Below are positions 50,751 through 60,383 of a stretch of DNA of 64,000 nucleotides, piece after piece. A program made the position numbers and the translations under genes. Source of the stretch: Actinoplanes sp. TBRC 11911 (lineage in GTDB: Bacteria > Actinomycetota > Actinomycetes > Mycobacteriales > Micromonosporaceae). The stretch spans positions 62,001-126,000 of the forward strand of contig NZ_JABBNC010000007.1 in the NCBI RefSeq assembly GCF_012933445.1, given 5' to 3'. The first letter of the stretch is position 1; every line of letters begins with the position of its first letter. The notes below the pieces were generated by a model. That model was not told where the DNA came from and ran no database searches. It saw only the letters and a program-made list of their open reading frames with translations.

Positions 50751-53700
50751 TCAGTCGGTGACCGACCCGATGACGACCGAGCCGCGGCCGACGACCGCGC
50801 CCTCGTCCGTCACCACGGCGACCTCACCGAACAGGTCGCGGCCGGCCGGAGCCGGTGCGGCCGCGGTGACCTCGCCGGTGACCGTCGTGCTCGCGCCGTT
50901 CGGGAGCGAGACCACGGTGGCCGGCGCGGTGATCGAGCCCAGCGCCGGGCTGAAGTACACGTCGAGGTAGTCGTAGGCTGTCGAGCCCGAGGGCACCGCG
51001 TAGCCGTCGACCACCACCGTGTACGTGCCGGCCGACGGGTTGGCGATCGAGACCGCTTCCTCCGCGTCGCCGTCGGCCTGCTGCGCCACCTGAACGTCGC
51101 CCTTGTAGACCGTCAGGTCCAGGTCGGACGCGACGTCGCTGGGGTTGCCGATGGACACGTCGAGCCGCTGCGCCCCGGTCGGCACCTCGACCGTGAACTC
51201 CTGGCTTTCCCCCTCGGCGATGGTCGGACGCTGCTTGGACGAGCTGCCGAGCGGACCGCCCTGCGCGCTGACCACCAGCGGGCCGAAGGTGTTCTTCGCG
51301 GTCCAGGTCACCTGAGCCGGCACGCCGACCTGGGCACTGGGCAGCGTGACCGACTCCGGGGAGAGCGCAACGCCCTGCACCTTGGCGGTGAGCTTGAACG
51401 GGTTGTTCAGCGACGGCGAGGTGCGCCGCGACTCCACCTCGAGCTCCCAGATGCCCGGGATCGGGTTCTCGTACGCCCGTTCCTGCGGCTTGCAGACGTT
51501 GGCGTCCGAGTAGTTCGTGTAGCAGTCGGCCGCGGCCGAGGAGTCGGCCAGCGCACCCCACGGGTTGATCGCGACCCACCGCGTCTGCGAACCGGTCGCG
51601 ATCCCGGACAGGTCCACCTGCAGCGCGGTGGCACCCTCCGGCACGGTGACGAAGTACGAGGTGGTGGAGTTGCGGTCCACCGAACCCGAGACCGTCGTCG
51701 AGTAGGCCGGCTTCTTGGTGTCGACGCCGGTGACGACCGTGTTCAGCACCTCGAAGTCGACCACCGGGGTGGCCGGGTCGTCGACCTTCAACAGGCCGCT
51801 CGCCACGCCGTCCACCGCGTGCACGGTGACCGGCACGCTGACCGTCTTGTTCAGCGGCAGATCCACCGAACCGGGCGCGGAGAACGACTTCTTGTCGCCC
51901 AGCCAGCTCAGCTTGTGCTTGATCGTCTTGTTCGGACCACTGGTCCGGGTGATCTTCACGGTGTACGTCTTGGACTGGCCGGTCTTGAGGCCACCCTCGC
52001 CGGTCGCACACCGGTTGTAGATGCCGGTGCCCTGGTCCGGCGTGGCCAGGAAGTCGGACAGCGGCGAACAGACCGGCGCCGACGACGTGTAGTCACGCAC
52101 CGGCGAGTTCTTCGCCAGCAGCTTCCACGCGCCGGGCACGTTCAGCTGGCCGTAACCCTGCTCGTACACGCCCTCGCCGTTGATCGGGTTGGCCGACGAG
52201 TACATCGCCCGGCGCAGCGACGCCGGCGTGACACCGAGGTCCTTCGCGCGGGCCGCGGACAGCAGCACGGCGGCGGCACCGGTGGTCTGCGGAGCCGCCA
52301 TCGAGGTGCCGTTCTCCATGGCGTAGCCCGGCGGCAGCGTGTAGCCGACGGTCGCCAGGGTCGGCTCGTTCTCCCACAGCGGGGTGGACGAGATCGCCGA
52401 GCCCGGCGCGGCGATGTTCGGCTTGAAGCCACCGTCCTCCCGCGGGCCCCGCGAGGAGAACGGGAACAGCTGCAGCGGCTTACGCGTGACCGAACCGTAG
52501 TTCGCCAGCCAGGTGTCGTCGCTGATGCTCGCCGCGACGGTGACCGCGTCGGTGGCGACACCCGGGTCGCCGACCGTGTTCACACCCGAGCCGTCGTTGC
52601 CGGCCGAGATGAAGATCTGGACGCCGTAGTCGTTGATCAGCTTGTCGTAGAGCACGGCACGCGCGTTGTTCCCGTCGTTCAGCGCGGGCAGGCCGCCGAT
52701 CGACAGGTTGACCACGTCGACGTGCCGGTTCACGACCAGGTCGACCATGCCGGTGGTCAGCGACGCCGCGGTGCAGCCGCCGCCCCACGAGCAGGACCGC
52801 GCGGAAACGATCTTCGCGCCCGGTGCCTGGCCGTCGAGGTTCTTGTTACCGAACAGGTCGTTGCCGGCCGCGATACCGGCCACGTGCGTGGCGTGCAGGC
52901 CCTCGGTGATGCCGATGTTCACGAAGTCGGACGTCTGACCCGGCAGGCCCGCCGGGGTGAGGTCGACGTCCTCGCGGTACTCGACCACGAACGGCATGCT
53001 TTCCTGTACGGCCGTCGCCGGGTTGTCCGTACCGAAGTGTCCAACCTGGAACTTCTGGTTGTACGGCCGCATCACGGCGTCGTCGGTGAAGTCGTGGTTC
53101 TGGTTCACGTCGACGCGGATGTCGTGGCTGTTCGGGTCGTAGAGGATGCCCCACGTGTCGGTGGTGTCGCCGTCCCGGTTGACGTCGCCGGCCGCCTCGT
53201 CGTTGATCGTGATGTTCTCGGCGAAACGGTTGATGCGCCAGGTGCCGGCCGGAGCCTTCCACTGCTCACCGGCGTACGTGAAGGTGGGCCCGGCGACCTG
53301 GGTGATCATCGCGCGCCAGGATCCGTCGCCCTCGAGCAGCGGGTCGGTCGCGGTGACCCAGTCGACGATCTTGCGCTCGCCGGTGGTCGTCTTCTGCAGC
53401 GCCGGGTGGTCCAGGTCCACACCGGAGTCCATGATGCCGATGGTCACGCCGCGGCCGTCGTACTTCGGGTTCTGCTTCTTGAACTCGACCGAGCCGGTCT
53501 CGTCCGTCGGCATGTACGGGTTGGCCGCCGGGGTCTTCGGGCCCGGGCCGGACGGCGCCGGCGCCTGCTTGGCCGCGCCACGGTCGAGTGAAGCCTTACC
53601 GACATCGGGCAGCTTGATCGTCTCGTCCAGGTCGACCGCCGAGATGCCGGGCAGCTTCGCCGCGTTCAACACCTTCCCGGTCGGCACCGAGGCGAGCACG

Positions 53701-54038
53701 TAGCCCACCTGGTCGACGCGCCGGGTCACGGTTCCGCCGAGGCTCTTCACCTTGGCGGCCACGTCCGCGGTCTTGCCCTTGTCGGTGGCGATGATGACCG
53801 TGACGTTCTTCTTGTGCGCGGCCTCCGCCTTGGCCAGCAGGTCGGCGTCGTGCGAGCCGAGCGTGCCGGCCGGCGACTCCTTGGGGGTGGCGGGGTCCTC
53901 GGGCGCTTTCTGCAAGGCGGCGGGAACGGCCCCCGCACTCGGCCCGGCGGCTGCGGGAATCGCGCCGCTGAGCGTGGCCACGCCGACGGCCACTACAGAA
54001 ATAAACGTCCGCCGGCCCCATGTGGATGTGTGTCTCAC
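50751..54038 (-). CDS. Large secreted subtilisin-like protease (S8)
   Basis: 1095 aa, GTG start with GGAGGAC upstream. Signal peptide (FISVVAVGVATLSGAIPAAA), I9-like propeptide about residues 65-140, then the S8 domain with DGRGVTIGIMDSGVDLDHP (Asp), ITEGLHATHVAGIAAGND (His), QIFISAGNDGSG (Asn) and NGTSMAAPQTTGAAAVL (Ser), interrupted by a 150-residue insert. The C-terminal 400 residues are beta domains (P-domain/PPC-like, for example SAGTYTVVVDGYAVPSGS). An extracellular protease, with all catalytic residues present. Confidence 0.95.
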   Translation of the reverse strand: MRHTSTWGRRTFISVVAVGVATLSGAIPAAAGPSAGAVPAALQKAPEDPATPKESPAGTLGSHDADLLAKAEAAHKKNVTVIIATDKGKTADVAAKVKSLGGTVTRRVDQVGYVLASVPTGKVLNAAKLPGISAVDLDETIKLPDVGKASLDRGAAKQAPAPSGPGPKTPAANPYMPTDETGSVEFKKQNPKYDGRGVTIGIMDSGVDLDHPALQKTTTGERKIVDWVTATDPLLEGDGSWRAMITQVAGPTFTYAGEQWKAPAGTWRINRFAENITINDEAAGDVNRDGDTTDTWGILYDPNSHDIRVDVNQNHDFTDDAVMRPYNQKFQVGHFGTDNPATAVQESMPFVVEYREDVDLTPAGLPGQTSDFVNIGITEGLHATHVAGIAAGNDLFGNKNLDGQAPGAKIVSARSCSWGGGCTAASLTTGMVDLVVNRHVDVVNLSIGGLPALNDGNNARAVLYDKLINDYGVQIFISAGNDGSGVNTVGDPGVATDAVTVAASISDDTWLANYGSVTRKPLQLFPFSSRGPREDGGFKPNIAAPGSAISSTPLWENEPTLATVGYTLPPGYAMENGTSMAAPQTTGAAAVLLSAARAKDLGVTPASLRRAMYSSANPINGEGVYEQGYGQLNVPGAWKLLAKNSPVRDYTSSAPVCSPLSDFLATPDQGTGIYNRCATGEGGLKTGQSKTYTVKITRTSGPNKTIKHKLSWLGDKKSFSAPGSVDLPLNKTVSVPVTVHAVDGVASGLLKVDDPATPVVDFEVLNTVVTGVDTKKPAYSTTVSGSVDRNSTTSYFVTVPEGATALQVDLSGIATGSQTRWVAINPWGALADSSAAADCYTNYSDANVCKPQERAYENPIPGIWELEVESRRTSPSLNNPFKLTAKVQGVALSPESVTLPSAQVGVPAQVTWTAKNTFGPLVVSAQGGPLGSSSKQRPTIAEGESQEFTVEVPTGAQRLDVSIGNPSDVASDLDLTVYKGDVQVAQQADGDAEEAVSIANPSAGTYTVVVDGYAVPSGSTAYDYLDVYFSPALGSITAPATVVSLPNGASTTVTGEVTAAAPAPAGRDLFGEVAVVTDEGAVVGRGSVVIGSVTD

Positions 54039-54184
54039 GTACGGGTCCTCCGGTCCGAAGGCACCCGGCGGGGTTCACCGGGCGCATCTCCGGCGATCTT
54101 CCCGATCGAGACATGGAGAAGTCACTATGCAATATGATCTTGTAACAAGCCCGTGACATACCGTTTAACGCATGGGATTTCCGG

Positions 54185-55357
54185 CTATGAAAGGCGCGGC
54201 GTCCGGTTGAGCCAAATCGTCAGCGCGACCAGCACCACGAGCAGGGCCGCGAGCACTTCGGTCGATGCCGGGACGAGCGGGGTCAGCAGCACCAGCACGA
54301 CCCCGACCGGCATCGTCACCAGCGTGAGGCCGGACTGGAACGGGCGGATGTGCAGCAACCAGACCGCGAAGAGATAGACCGCCACCGGTAACGCGATCGC
54401 ATAGCCGGCAGCGGTCCGCGAGATCTCGGCGTGCTCGGTGACGAAATCGACGCCGACACCCAGGCCCGCGCCGATCGCCGCGGCCGCCGCGAAGATGAAG
54501 TAATGGCCGTAGCCCCAGAACAGCGACACGCGCAGCGAGGTGAGCAGGCCATGCCCCGAGCGGTCAAAATAGAGCCACCAGAGCGAGAAGACGATCACCA
54601 CGCCGGAGACGGCCAGCCGTAACAGCGCGGCATTGTGGTCGCCGGTCTCGTCCAGAGCGCCCCGGAACGCGACCGTCGCCGACGCCACCGACTCACCCAG
54701 CACGATGATCGTGAACAGCCCGTAGCGTTCGGCGATGTGGTGCGGGTGGAACGTGGTCGGGCCGCCGGGCGCGTTCTCGGCCACCACCGGCACGGCCAGT
54801 TCGAGCAGCACCAGGAAGACGAACGCCGGGTAGATGAGCGCCGGTTCGTCCGGAAGCAGCAGACGCAGCAGCCACAGCAACTGGACGAAGGAGACACCGA
54901 TCGCGTACCGCACGGCCGACGCCCGGTGCCGATGATCGCCGCGGGCGGCCCGCAGCCACTGGCCGACCAGCGCGAGCCGCATGATCACATAGCCGACCGT
55001 GACGACCAGCCAGTCACCCTCGAACGCCGGTCCCACGCCCGCCGCCAGCACCAGCGCGCCGGCGATCTGCACCAGCGTGGTAAGCCGGTAGACCACGTCG
55101 TCGGTGTCGAACGCGGAGGCGAACCAGGTGAAATTCATCCAGGCCCACCAGATGGCAAAGAAGACCATCAAATAATTGCGTACGCCTTCGGCAGCGTGAC
55201 CGGAGGCGACCGCGTGATGCAGCGGGGCCGCCGCCTGCGCGACCGCGACCACGAAACACAGGTCGAAGAACAGCTCGAGCGGCGTGGACACGCGGTTGGG
55301 CTCGTCGGCCGCCCGGGCGCGCATCGGCGCCAGGAAGGCGCGGGTCGGTCCCGTCAT
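54185..55357 (-). CDS. Low temperature requirement protein A (LtrA) family
   Basis: 390 aa from ATG 55357, overlapping the GNAT stop as ATGA. N-terminal VSTPLELFFDLCFVVAVAQA is the LtrA signature, with WWAWMNFTWFASAFDTDD and AERYGLFTIIVLGESVASA further on; about ten membrane helices. Named for growth of Listeria at low temperature; biochemical role unknown. Confidence 0.93.
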   Translation of the reverse strand: MTGPTRAFLAPMRARAADEPNRVSTPLELFFDLCFVVAVAQAAAPLHHAVASGHAAEGVRNYLMVFFAIWWAWMNFTWFASAFDTDDVVYRLTTLVQIAGALVLAAGVGPAFEGDWLVVTVGYVIMRLALVGQWLRAARGDHRHRASAVRYAIGVSFVQLLWLLRLLLPDEPALIYPAFVFLVLLELAVPVVAENAPGGPTTFHPHHIAERYGLFTIIVLGESVASATVAFRGALDETGDHNAALLRLAVSGVVIVFSLWWLYFDRSGHGLLTSLRVSLFWGYGHYFIFAAAAAIGAGLGVGVDFVTEHAEISRTAAGYAIALPVAVYLFAVWLLHIRPFQSGLTLVTMPVGVVLVLLTPLVPASTEVLAALLVVLVALTIWLNRTPRLS

Positions 55358-55782
55358 TCGCTCGCCCCTTCGATCAGATCCCAGTTGAGCAGCGTAAACG
55401 AAGCCTCCTCGGAAGCGCCCGCCCGGCGGTAGGTGGCGAGCGCCGCGATGTTGTCCGGCTCGGTACCGACCCACATGCCGTAGCAGCCGTTGTCCTTGGC
55501 GACCTCGCCCAGCGCCGCCACCAGAGCCGATCCGACTCCCTGCAGGCGGGCGGCCGGCGCCACCGCCAACTCGTAGATGAACATTTCGGTGCCCTTGTCC
55601 GGGTGGGTCATCTCGATCCCGGAGATCATGCCGACCGCACGGCCGCCCTCGTCGTACGCGAGCAGCAGGTGGTGACCGGCCTGCGCAAGGAAATGCTCGG
55701 TGGCGACCGTCAGCGGCGGCGCGTCGAAAAGATCAGCCGCGGCGTGAACTTTTGACGCCTCCACGATCCGTTCGATCCGCAT
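55354..55782 (-). CDS. GNAT acetyltransferase, AAC(3)-I-like
   Basis: 142 aa from ATG 55782 (GTG 55791 possible; TTATCGT just upstream suggests leaderless). Core motifs MFIYELAVAPAARLQGVGSA and GMWVGTEPDNIAALATYRRA, with HPDKGTEMFIYELAV similar to the aminoglycoside 3-N-acetyltransferase I group. A resistance role is not established. Coupled to ltrA by a 4-nt overlap. Confidence 0.88.
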   Translation of the reverse strand: MRIERIVEASKVHAAADLFDAPPLTVATEHFLAQAGHHLLLAYDEGGRAVGMISGIEMTHPDKGTEMFIYELAVAPAARLQGVGSALVAALGEVAKDNGCYGMWVGTEPDNIAALATYRRAGASEEASFTLLNWDLIEGASE

Positions 55783-55906
55783 GGCGCCCACGATAAGGGC
55801 CGATTGTCACGATCTGGTCCCTCTTTGCCACCCCTTCCACCTGCGAAAAGCGTCGTACGCGGGCCGTAACATGACGGCCGACGACGGCTCGGGGGAAGGC
55901 GGGCGG

Positions 55907-56060
55907 TTGACATCCTCCCCGCCTTACGGGACGGGGATTCCCTTGGTCACCCTTGGGTTTTCCTGTTTCACCGACGACTGCCCCGTTCGAGAGGACTCTC
56001 GTTGAGGTCTTACACCGCCTCCACAGGCAATCAGGGAGAGCCCCTCCCCGAGAATATTGC
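55907..56060 (-). ncRNA. Predicted omega (re)RNA overlapping the tnpB 3' end
   Basis: In characterised TnpB systems the right end of the element and the end of the tnpB gene encode the scaffold, and the flanking DNA is the guide. Here the scaffold end would be the CCCCGTC/GGCGGGG hairpin and AGGATGTCAA, and the guide would start with CCGCCCGCCTTCCCCCGAG from the adjacent chromosome. 5' end is a guess. Confidence 0.55.
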
Positions 56061-57135
56061 GGGCCGCGTTGACGTCGCGGTCGTGGACGGCGCCGCACCG
56101 GCAACTCCACGACCGCACGCTCAGCGGCATCCGCTCGGCGAGCTCACCACACGCCGAGCACAGTTTCGAGCTGGGGAACCAGCGATCCACCACGATCAAC
56201 TCACGGCCGTGCCAGTCGGCCTTGTATTCGAGCATGGTGCGGAACTGTCGCCAGGCCGCGTCGCTAATGGCGCGAGCCAGGCTGTGGGTCTTGACCATGT
56301 TGCGCACGGTCAGATCCTCGATCACGAGCGTTTGGTTCTCACGCACGAGCCGAGTGGTCAGTTTGTGGAGCAAATCGCGGCGCCGGTCGCTGATCCGGGC
56401 GTGCACGCGGGCGACCTTCACCCGAGCCTTGGTTCGGTTGTTCGAGCCCCTCGCCTTCTTCGCCATGGCCCTTTGCGCCTTGGCGAGAGCTTTGCGGTCG
56501 GTTCGCTCGTGCTTCGGGTTGGTGATCTTCTCTCCGGTGGACAAGATCAGCAGGGAGTCGAGCCCCACGTCGATACCGACCGCGGCGTTGACCACCGGGG
56601 CTTGCGCGATCGTGTTGTCGCAGAGCAGCGACACGAACCAGCGGCCGGCCGCGTCCCGCGACACCGTGACCGTGGTCGGGCCCGCCCCCTCGGGCAGCGG
56701 ACGCGACCAGACGATGTTCAGCGGGCGGGCCATCTTCGCCAAGGTGAGCCGGCCCTCACGCCAGCGGAACCCGCTGGTCGTGTACTCCGCCGAGCGCCGC
56801 GACTTTTTCTTGGACTTGAACCTCGGGTACTTCGCCCGTTTCGCCCAGAAGTTGGTGAACGCCACCTGCAGATGCCGCAGGGCCTGCTGCAGTGGGACGG
56901 AGGACACCTCGTTGAGGAACGCCAGTTCCTCGGTCTTCTTCCACCCGGTGAGCAAGGCCGACGTGGCGTTGTAGTTGACCCGTTCCTGCCGCAGCGTCCA
57001 CGCCTCGCTGCGGGCCTGCAACGCCATGTTGTAGACCAGCCGGACACACCCGAACGTGCGCGACAGCTCAGCGGCCTGCGCATCGTCCGGGTAGAAGCGG
57101 AACTTGAATGCGCGCTTCACCGCCTTCGTGGTCAT
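55924..57135 (-). CDS. tnpB: RNA-guided nuclease TnpB
   Basis: 403 aa from ATG 57135, full length for the family. N-terminal helical domain (FKFRFYPDDAQAAELSRTFG), then the RuvC-like nuclease with all three acidic residues: AAVGIDVGLDSLLILS (Asp), LVIEDLTVRNMV (Glu) and AVHDRDVNAARNIL (Asp), and the zinc finger CSACGELAER...CRCG. The protein should be active. It is inserted between the GNAT gene and the promoter side of the beta-propeller gene. Confidence 0.95.
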   Translation of the reverse strand: MTTKAVKRAFKFRFYPDDAQAAELSRTFGCVRLVYNMALQARSEAWTLRQERVNYNATSALLTGWKKTEELAFLNEVSSVPLQQALRHLQVAFTNFWAKRAKYPRFKSKKKSRRSAEYTTSGFRWREGRLTLAKMARPLNIVWSRPLPEGAGPTTVTVSRDAAGRWFVSLLCDNTIAQAPVVNAAVGIDVGLDSLLILSTGEKITNPKHERTDRKALAKAQRAMAKKARGSNNRTKARVKVARVHARISDRRRDLLHKLTTRLVRENQTLVIEDLTVRNMVKTHSLARAISDAAWRQFRTMLEYKADWHGRELIVVDRWFPSSKLCSACGELAERMPLSVRSWSCRCGAVHDRDVNAARNILGEGLSLIACGGGVRPQRESSRTGQSSVKQENPRVTKGIPVP

Positions 57136-57242
57136 GCCTCACAAACTAGCCAACTTTGTGAAGGCCACGCAGGCGCGCCACATGGCCGTAGCCTCCGTTT
57201 CTTTCCGACCATCGAGGACCGGGTGTCCACGGAGGGAATCCG

Positions 57243-58853
57243 ATGACCGATCCGACCAACAGCTTCGTTGACGGGAACGACCACACGGATGAGCGGCTCC
57301 GGGCCACGCCTGTTGACCCGTGGGCTGCGGCGGAGGCAGCCGCCCTGCCCACGGCGGCTGATCTCACGCCCGAGCCGCCGAGCGGATGGCCGACGTCGCC
57401 AACGCTGGTCGACCCGCCGAGCGGGTGGGCGTCGCCGCCAGGTGCGGCGGGACCCACCACACCGGCCGGAAGCCCGGTGGCGGGGGTGACCACCCCGCCG
57501 GCGGCCGCTGCGCGCCGGGGACTTCTGCTACGCCCGTACATGATCGTTTTGGTGTTGATTCTTGTCGTGGGGGCTGGGGTCTGGGTTTTCTGGCCCGGGG
57601 GGAGCGCGCTGGACTATCAGCCGCTCAGTGAGCCGCGGCGGATCGCGCCGGTGGTGCCGGTCGGGTCGGACTGGTCGGATGCGGAGATCATCGGTAAACG
57701 GGTCTACTTCGCCAGCTCCGATGCGGAGACCGGCGCGGTGGGCGTGGTCGCGATGGACGTCGGCGCGGATAAGCCGGCCTGGACCAGCCTGAAGGCGGGG
57801 ACCGCGGCGCGCTGGAAGTCGATGGTCGCGCTGCCGGACGGGGTCGCCCTGTTCACCGATCCGGATTCGGCGGCCGGGACGCGGCGGATCGCCGTGCTGG
57901 ACGCGGACCGCGGGGATTTGCGGTGGCAGCGGACGATCGCGGACGACGACGAGGTGTTCTTCGCCGGGAAGAGCGCGGTCGTCACCGATCACGCGGGGAA
58001 GCGGCTGCTCGGACTGAACATCACCGACGGCGACGAGCGGTGGTCACGCAACGATCCGGCCGGCACGTCGAGTATCGCGCCGGCCGTGCTCACCGTGACG
58101 ACGCCGAAGGATCTGGACGGACCGGCCACCGTGTCCGGACGGCCGTACCAGCCGAGCCTCACCGATGACCCGCGGATCGTCGAGGTCGGCGCGGACAAAT
58201 CGGTGCAGGTGCTGAACGCCGACACCGGGAAAGTGGAGACGTCCCGGCAGAACGTGGCGGACCCGGACGACGAGATGGTCGCCCACAACGGACGGCTGAT
58301 CGTGCTGCAGCCCCAGGACCAGAGGATCGTCTCGTACGACCTGACGAAGCTCGGCGAACCGCGGGTGCTCTACACCGCGCAGGAGCAGAACGCGCGGATG
58401 AAGGCCGTGACCCCGTGCGGCGACGATCGGGTGTGTTTCGGCGAGGAGACCGGGTACGACGGTAAGACCGACAAGGTCGTCGCGCTCGACGTGGCCGGCG
58501 GCAAACGGCTGTGGCAGTACCCGGTCGCGGACATCGACACGCTGGTGCCGGTCGGTCAGGCAGTCGTGGCGAGCAGCCTGGCCGGGCAGACGACCCTGAT
58601 CGACGACGCCGGGCGGCAGATCTGGACCCGCACCGGCGAGGCGGCCCGGCTCGACGGCGGCAATCTGCTGGAATTCTCGAAGCCGCTGACCCGCTCGCCG
58701 GACAACCCGGCGGTGGCCGGGCGCCACCTGGGCGACGAGGCGGTGCCGCTGGGCTATCTCAGCGACATCCGGTCCGACACCTGCTCGTGGGACACGTCCA
58801 TCATGGCCTGCGCCGCCGACAAAGACTTCGTGCTGCAGACGTTCGCCAAGTAA
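57243..58853 (+). CDS. Membrane-anchored PQQ-like beta-propeller protein
   Basis: 536 aa from ATG 57243 (GGAGGGAA upstream). A Pro/Thr-rich cytoplasmic region of about 95 residues, one membrane helix (PYMIVLVLILVVGAGVWVFW), then an external propeller with repeating blades (VLDADRGDLRWQRTI, VLNADTGKVETS, ALDVAGGKRLWQYPV). Such proteins act as extracytoplasmic scaffolds or sensors; ligand unknown. tnpB lies 80 nt upstream and may have replaced the original promoter region. Confidence 0.82.
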   Translation: MTDPTNSFVDGNDHTDERLRATPVDPWAAAEAAALPTAADLTPEPPSGWPTSPTLVDPPSGWASPPGAAGPTTPAGSPVAGVTTPPAAAARRGLLLRPYMIVLVLILVVGAGVWVFWPGGSALDYQPLSEPRRIAPVVPVGSDWSDAEIIGKRVYFASSDAETGAVGVVAMDVGADKPAWTSLKAGTAARWKSMVALPDGVALFTDPDSAAGTRRIAVLDADRGDLRWQRTIADDDEVFFAGKSAVVTDHAGKRLLGLNITDGDERWSRNDPAGTSSIAPAVLTVTTPKDLDGPATVSGRPYQPSLTDDPRIVEVGADKSVQVLNADTGKVETSRQNVADPDDEMVAHNGRLIVLQPQDQRIVSYDLTKLGEPRVLYTAQEQNARMKAVTPCGDDRVCFGEETGYDGKTDKVVALDVAGGKRLWQYPVADIDTLVPVGQAVVASSLAGQTTLIDDAGRQIWTRTGEAARLDGGNLLEFSKPLTRSPDNPAVAGRHLGDEAVPLGYLSDIRSDTCSWDTSIMACAADKDFVLQTFAK

Positions 58854-58886
58854 AAAGGCGGCCCCCGAAACGGGAGGCCGCCTTTT
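58853..58886. terminator. Bidirectional terminator
   Basis: AAAAGGCGGCC (58853-58863) and GGCCGCCTTTT (58876-58886) with an inner CCCG/CGGG, T-rich on both sides. It serves the propeller gene and the ABC ATPase gene. Confidence 0.9.
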
Positions 58887-58895
58887 GCCGAACCG

Positions 58896-59981
58896 TCAGA
58901 TGCGCTCGCCGCTGGTCGCGTTGAACACGTGGATCGAGCTCGTCTGCGGCTTCACGTAGACGGTCTCGCCCATCGACGGCATCATGCGCCGGTCGGTGCG
59001 GATGACGAACCGCTCCGAGCTGCCGTCGATGTCGGCGTGGCCGTAGACGTTCGCGTCCGAGCCGAGGTCCTCGACCAGGTCGACGACGATCGGGAGGGCG
59101 CCCTCGGCCTCGGTGACCAGGTCGGCGGCCTCCGGACGGAAGCCGATGGTGACCTTGCCGTTGCCGCTCTTCGCGGCCGCGACCTGCTCGCGGGTCAACG
59201 GCACGGTCATCGCGCCGAAGGTGCCGCCGGTCTCGGTCAGCGGAACGGTCTTGATGTTCATGGCCGGGGAACCCATGAAGCCGGCGACGAAAACGTTCCC
59301 GGGGGTGTCGTACAGCGCCCGCGGGGTGTCCACCTGCTGCAGAACGCCGTCCAGCAGCACCGCCACCCGGTGCCCCATCGTCATGGCCTCGACCTGGTCG
59401 TGGGTTACGTAGACGGTGGTGACGCCCAGCTTGGCCTGCAGCGTCGCGATCTGCGAACGGGTCTGGACGCGGAGCTTGGCGTCAAGGTTCGACAGCGGCT
59501 CGTCCATGAGGAACACCTGCGGCTCACGCACGATCGCGCGGCCCATCGCGACCCGCTGGCGCTGGCCACCGGAAAGCGCCTTCGGCTTGCGCGACAAGTA
59601 CTCGTCGAGCTGCAGGAGCGCCGCGGCCTCCTTGACCCGCCGGTCGATCTCCGACTTCGCGGTCTTGCGGAGCTTCAGCGCGAACGCCATGTTCTCGTAC
59701 ACCGACATGTGCGGGTAGAGAGCGTAGTTCTGGAAGACCATCGCGATGTCACGCGACTTGGGCGGCAGGTTCGTGACGTCCTTGCCCTCGATGAGGATGC
59801 GGCCCTTGTCGACGTCCTCGAGGCCGGCGAGCATGCGCAGGCTGGTGGACTTGCCACAACCGGAGGGGCCGACCAGGACGAGAAACTCGCCGTCGCCGAT
59901 CTCCAGGTTCAGCTCGTTGACGGCGGGGCGCTCGGACCCGGGGTAGATCCGAGAGGCGTGGTCATAAGTGACGGTAGCCAT
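58896..59981 (-). CDS. MsiK/UgpC-type sugar ABC transporter ATPase
   Basis: 361 aa from ATG 59981 (GGAAAGGAAG upstream). Walker A LVGPSGCGKSTSLRMLAGLE, signature ALSGGQRQRVAMGRA, Walker B VFLMDEPLSNLDA, H-loop TVYVTHDQVEAMTMG, then the OB-fold regulatory domain (TIGFRPEAADLV and VDLVEDLGSDANVYGHADID). In streptomycetes MsiK energises several sugar importers; no permease genes are adjacent here, which fits a shared ATPase. Confidence 0.95.
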   Translation of the reverse strand: MATVTYDHASRIYPGSERPAVNELNLEIGDGEFLVLVGPSGCGKSTSLRMLAGLEDVDKGRILIEGKDVTNLPPKSRDIAMVFQNYALYPHMSVYENMAFALKLRKTAKSEIDRRVKEAAALLQLDEYLSRKPKALSGGQRQRVAMGRAIVREPQVFLMDEPLSNLDAKLRVQTRSQIATLQAKLGVTTVYVTHDQVEAMTMGHRVAVLLDGVLQQVDTPRALYDTPGNVFVAGFMGSPAMNIKTVPLTETGGTFGAMTVPLTREQVAAAKSGNGKVTIGFRPEAADLVTEAEGALPIVVDLVEDLGSDANVYGHADIDGSSERFVIRTDRRMMPSMGETVYVKPQTSSIHVFNATSGERI

Positions 59982-60116
59982 GGGGAAACAGACTTCCTTT
60001 CCACCGGCAGGAACGTGCCGGACGATCCGAGTGGAAAACAGTGCTGCAAACGTAAATCTTTTTACAGGACCTGCCAAGGGCGCTGTGATGTTTCCGGACG
60101 ATATGCTGTGCCCCGC

Positions 60117-60190
60117 GCCCCTGTAGCTCAGTTGGCCAGAGCACGCGTCTTGTAAACGCGAGGTCGTCGGTTCGATCCCGACCGGGGGCT
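60117..60190 (+). tRNA. tRNA-Thr (UGU)
   Basis: Cloverleaf by eye: acceptor GCCCCTG/CGGGGGC with one G-U, D arm AGCTCAGTTGGCCAGAGC, anticodon stem CGCGT/ACGCG with loop CTTGTAA (anticodon TGT), T arm GTCGGTTCGATCCCGAC, discriminator T. CCA is not encoded. Confidence 0.93.
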
Positions 60191-60247
60191 CGCCGGAGGA
60201 GGAGTGTGTCTGCGGGGTGCGCAGACCTTGCCGCCTCGCATTTCTGC

Positions 60248-60266
60248 TGGGGGGCCGAGCCCCCCA
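60248..60266 (+). terminator. Hairpin after the tRNA gene
   Basis: TGGGGGG and CCCCCCA arms with a 5-nt loop 58 nt after the tRNA. No T run; a plausible but weak terminator. Confidence 0.4.
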
Positions 60267-60312
60267 AACCCCCACGTTGCGGTGGTGGCGGTGATCGGGT
60301 CGGTTGCGCTCT

Positions 60313-60383
60313 GGGCGCCGCCCGGTGGGCGCTGCCCGCTTGGGTGCCGCACGGTGGGTGCCGCCCGCTGGGCGCTGCCCCCG
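60313..60383. repeat. 14-bp imperfect tandem array (5 units)
   Basis: Units such as GGGCGCCGCCCGGT, GGGCGCTGCCCGCT and GGGTGCCGCCCGCT follow each other at 14-15 bp spacing, about 125 bp before repeat copy C. Confidence 0.7.

Larger units (their letters stand above)
55907..57161 (-). mobile_element. Solo tnpB element (IS200/IS605 superfamily, IS1341-like)
   Basis: The unit contains tnpB without a tnpA. On the minus strand the right end shows a 7-bp stem CCCCGTC-CCGTAA-GGCGGGG followed by AGGATGTCAA, the usual IS605-type end; the left side has a TCACAAA/TTTGTGA hairpin with 9-nt loop (57139-57161) just before the tnpB start. These subterminal hairpins are typical for the group. Exact ends are inferred, and no target duplication is expected. 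Confidence 0.75.

Noticed and set aside
50742..53591. A 949-codon open frame opposite the subtilase
   Set aside because: Composition is Arg/Val/His-rich without any domain; it mirrors codon use of the real gene on the other strand, which has all S8 catalytic motifs.
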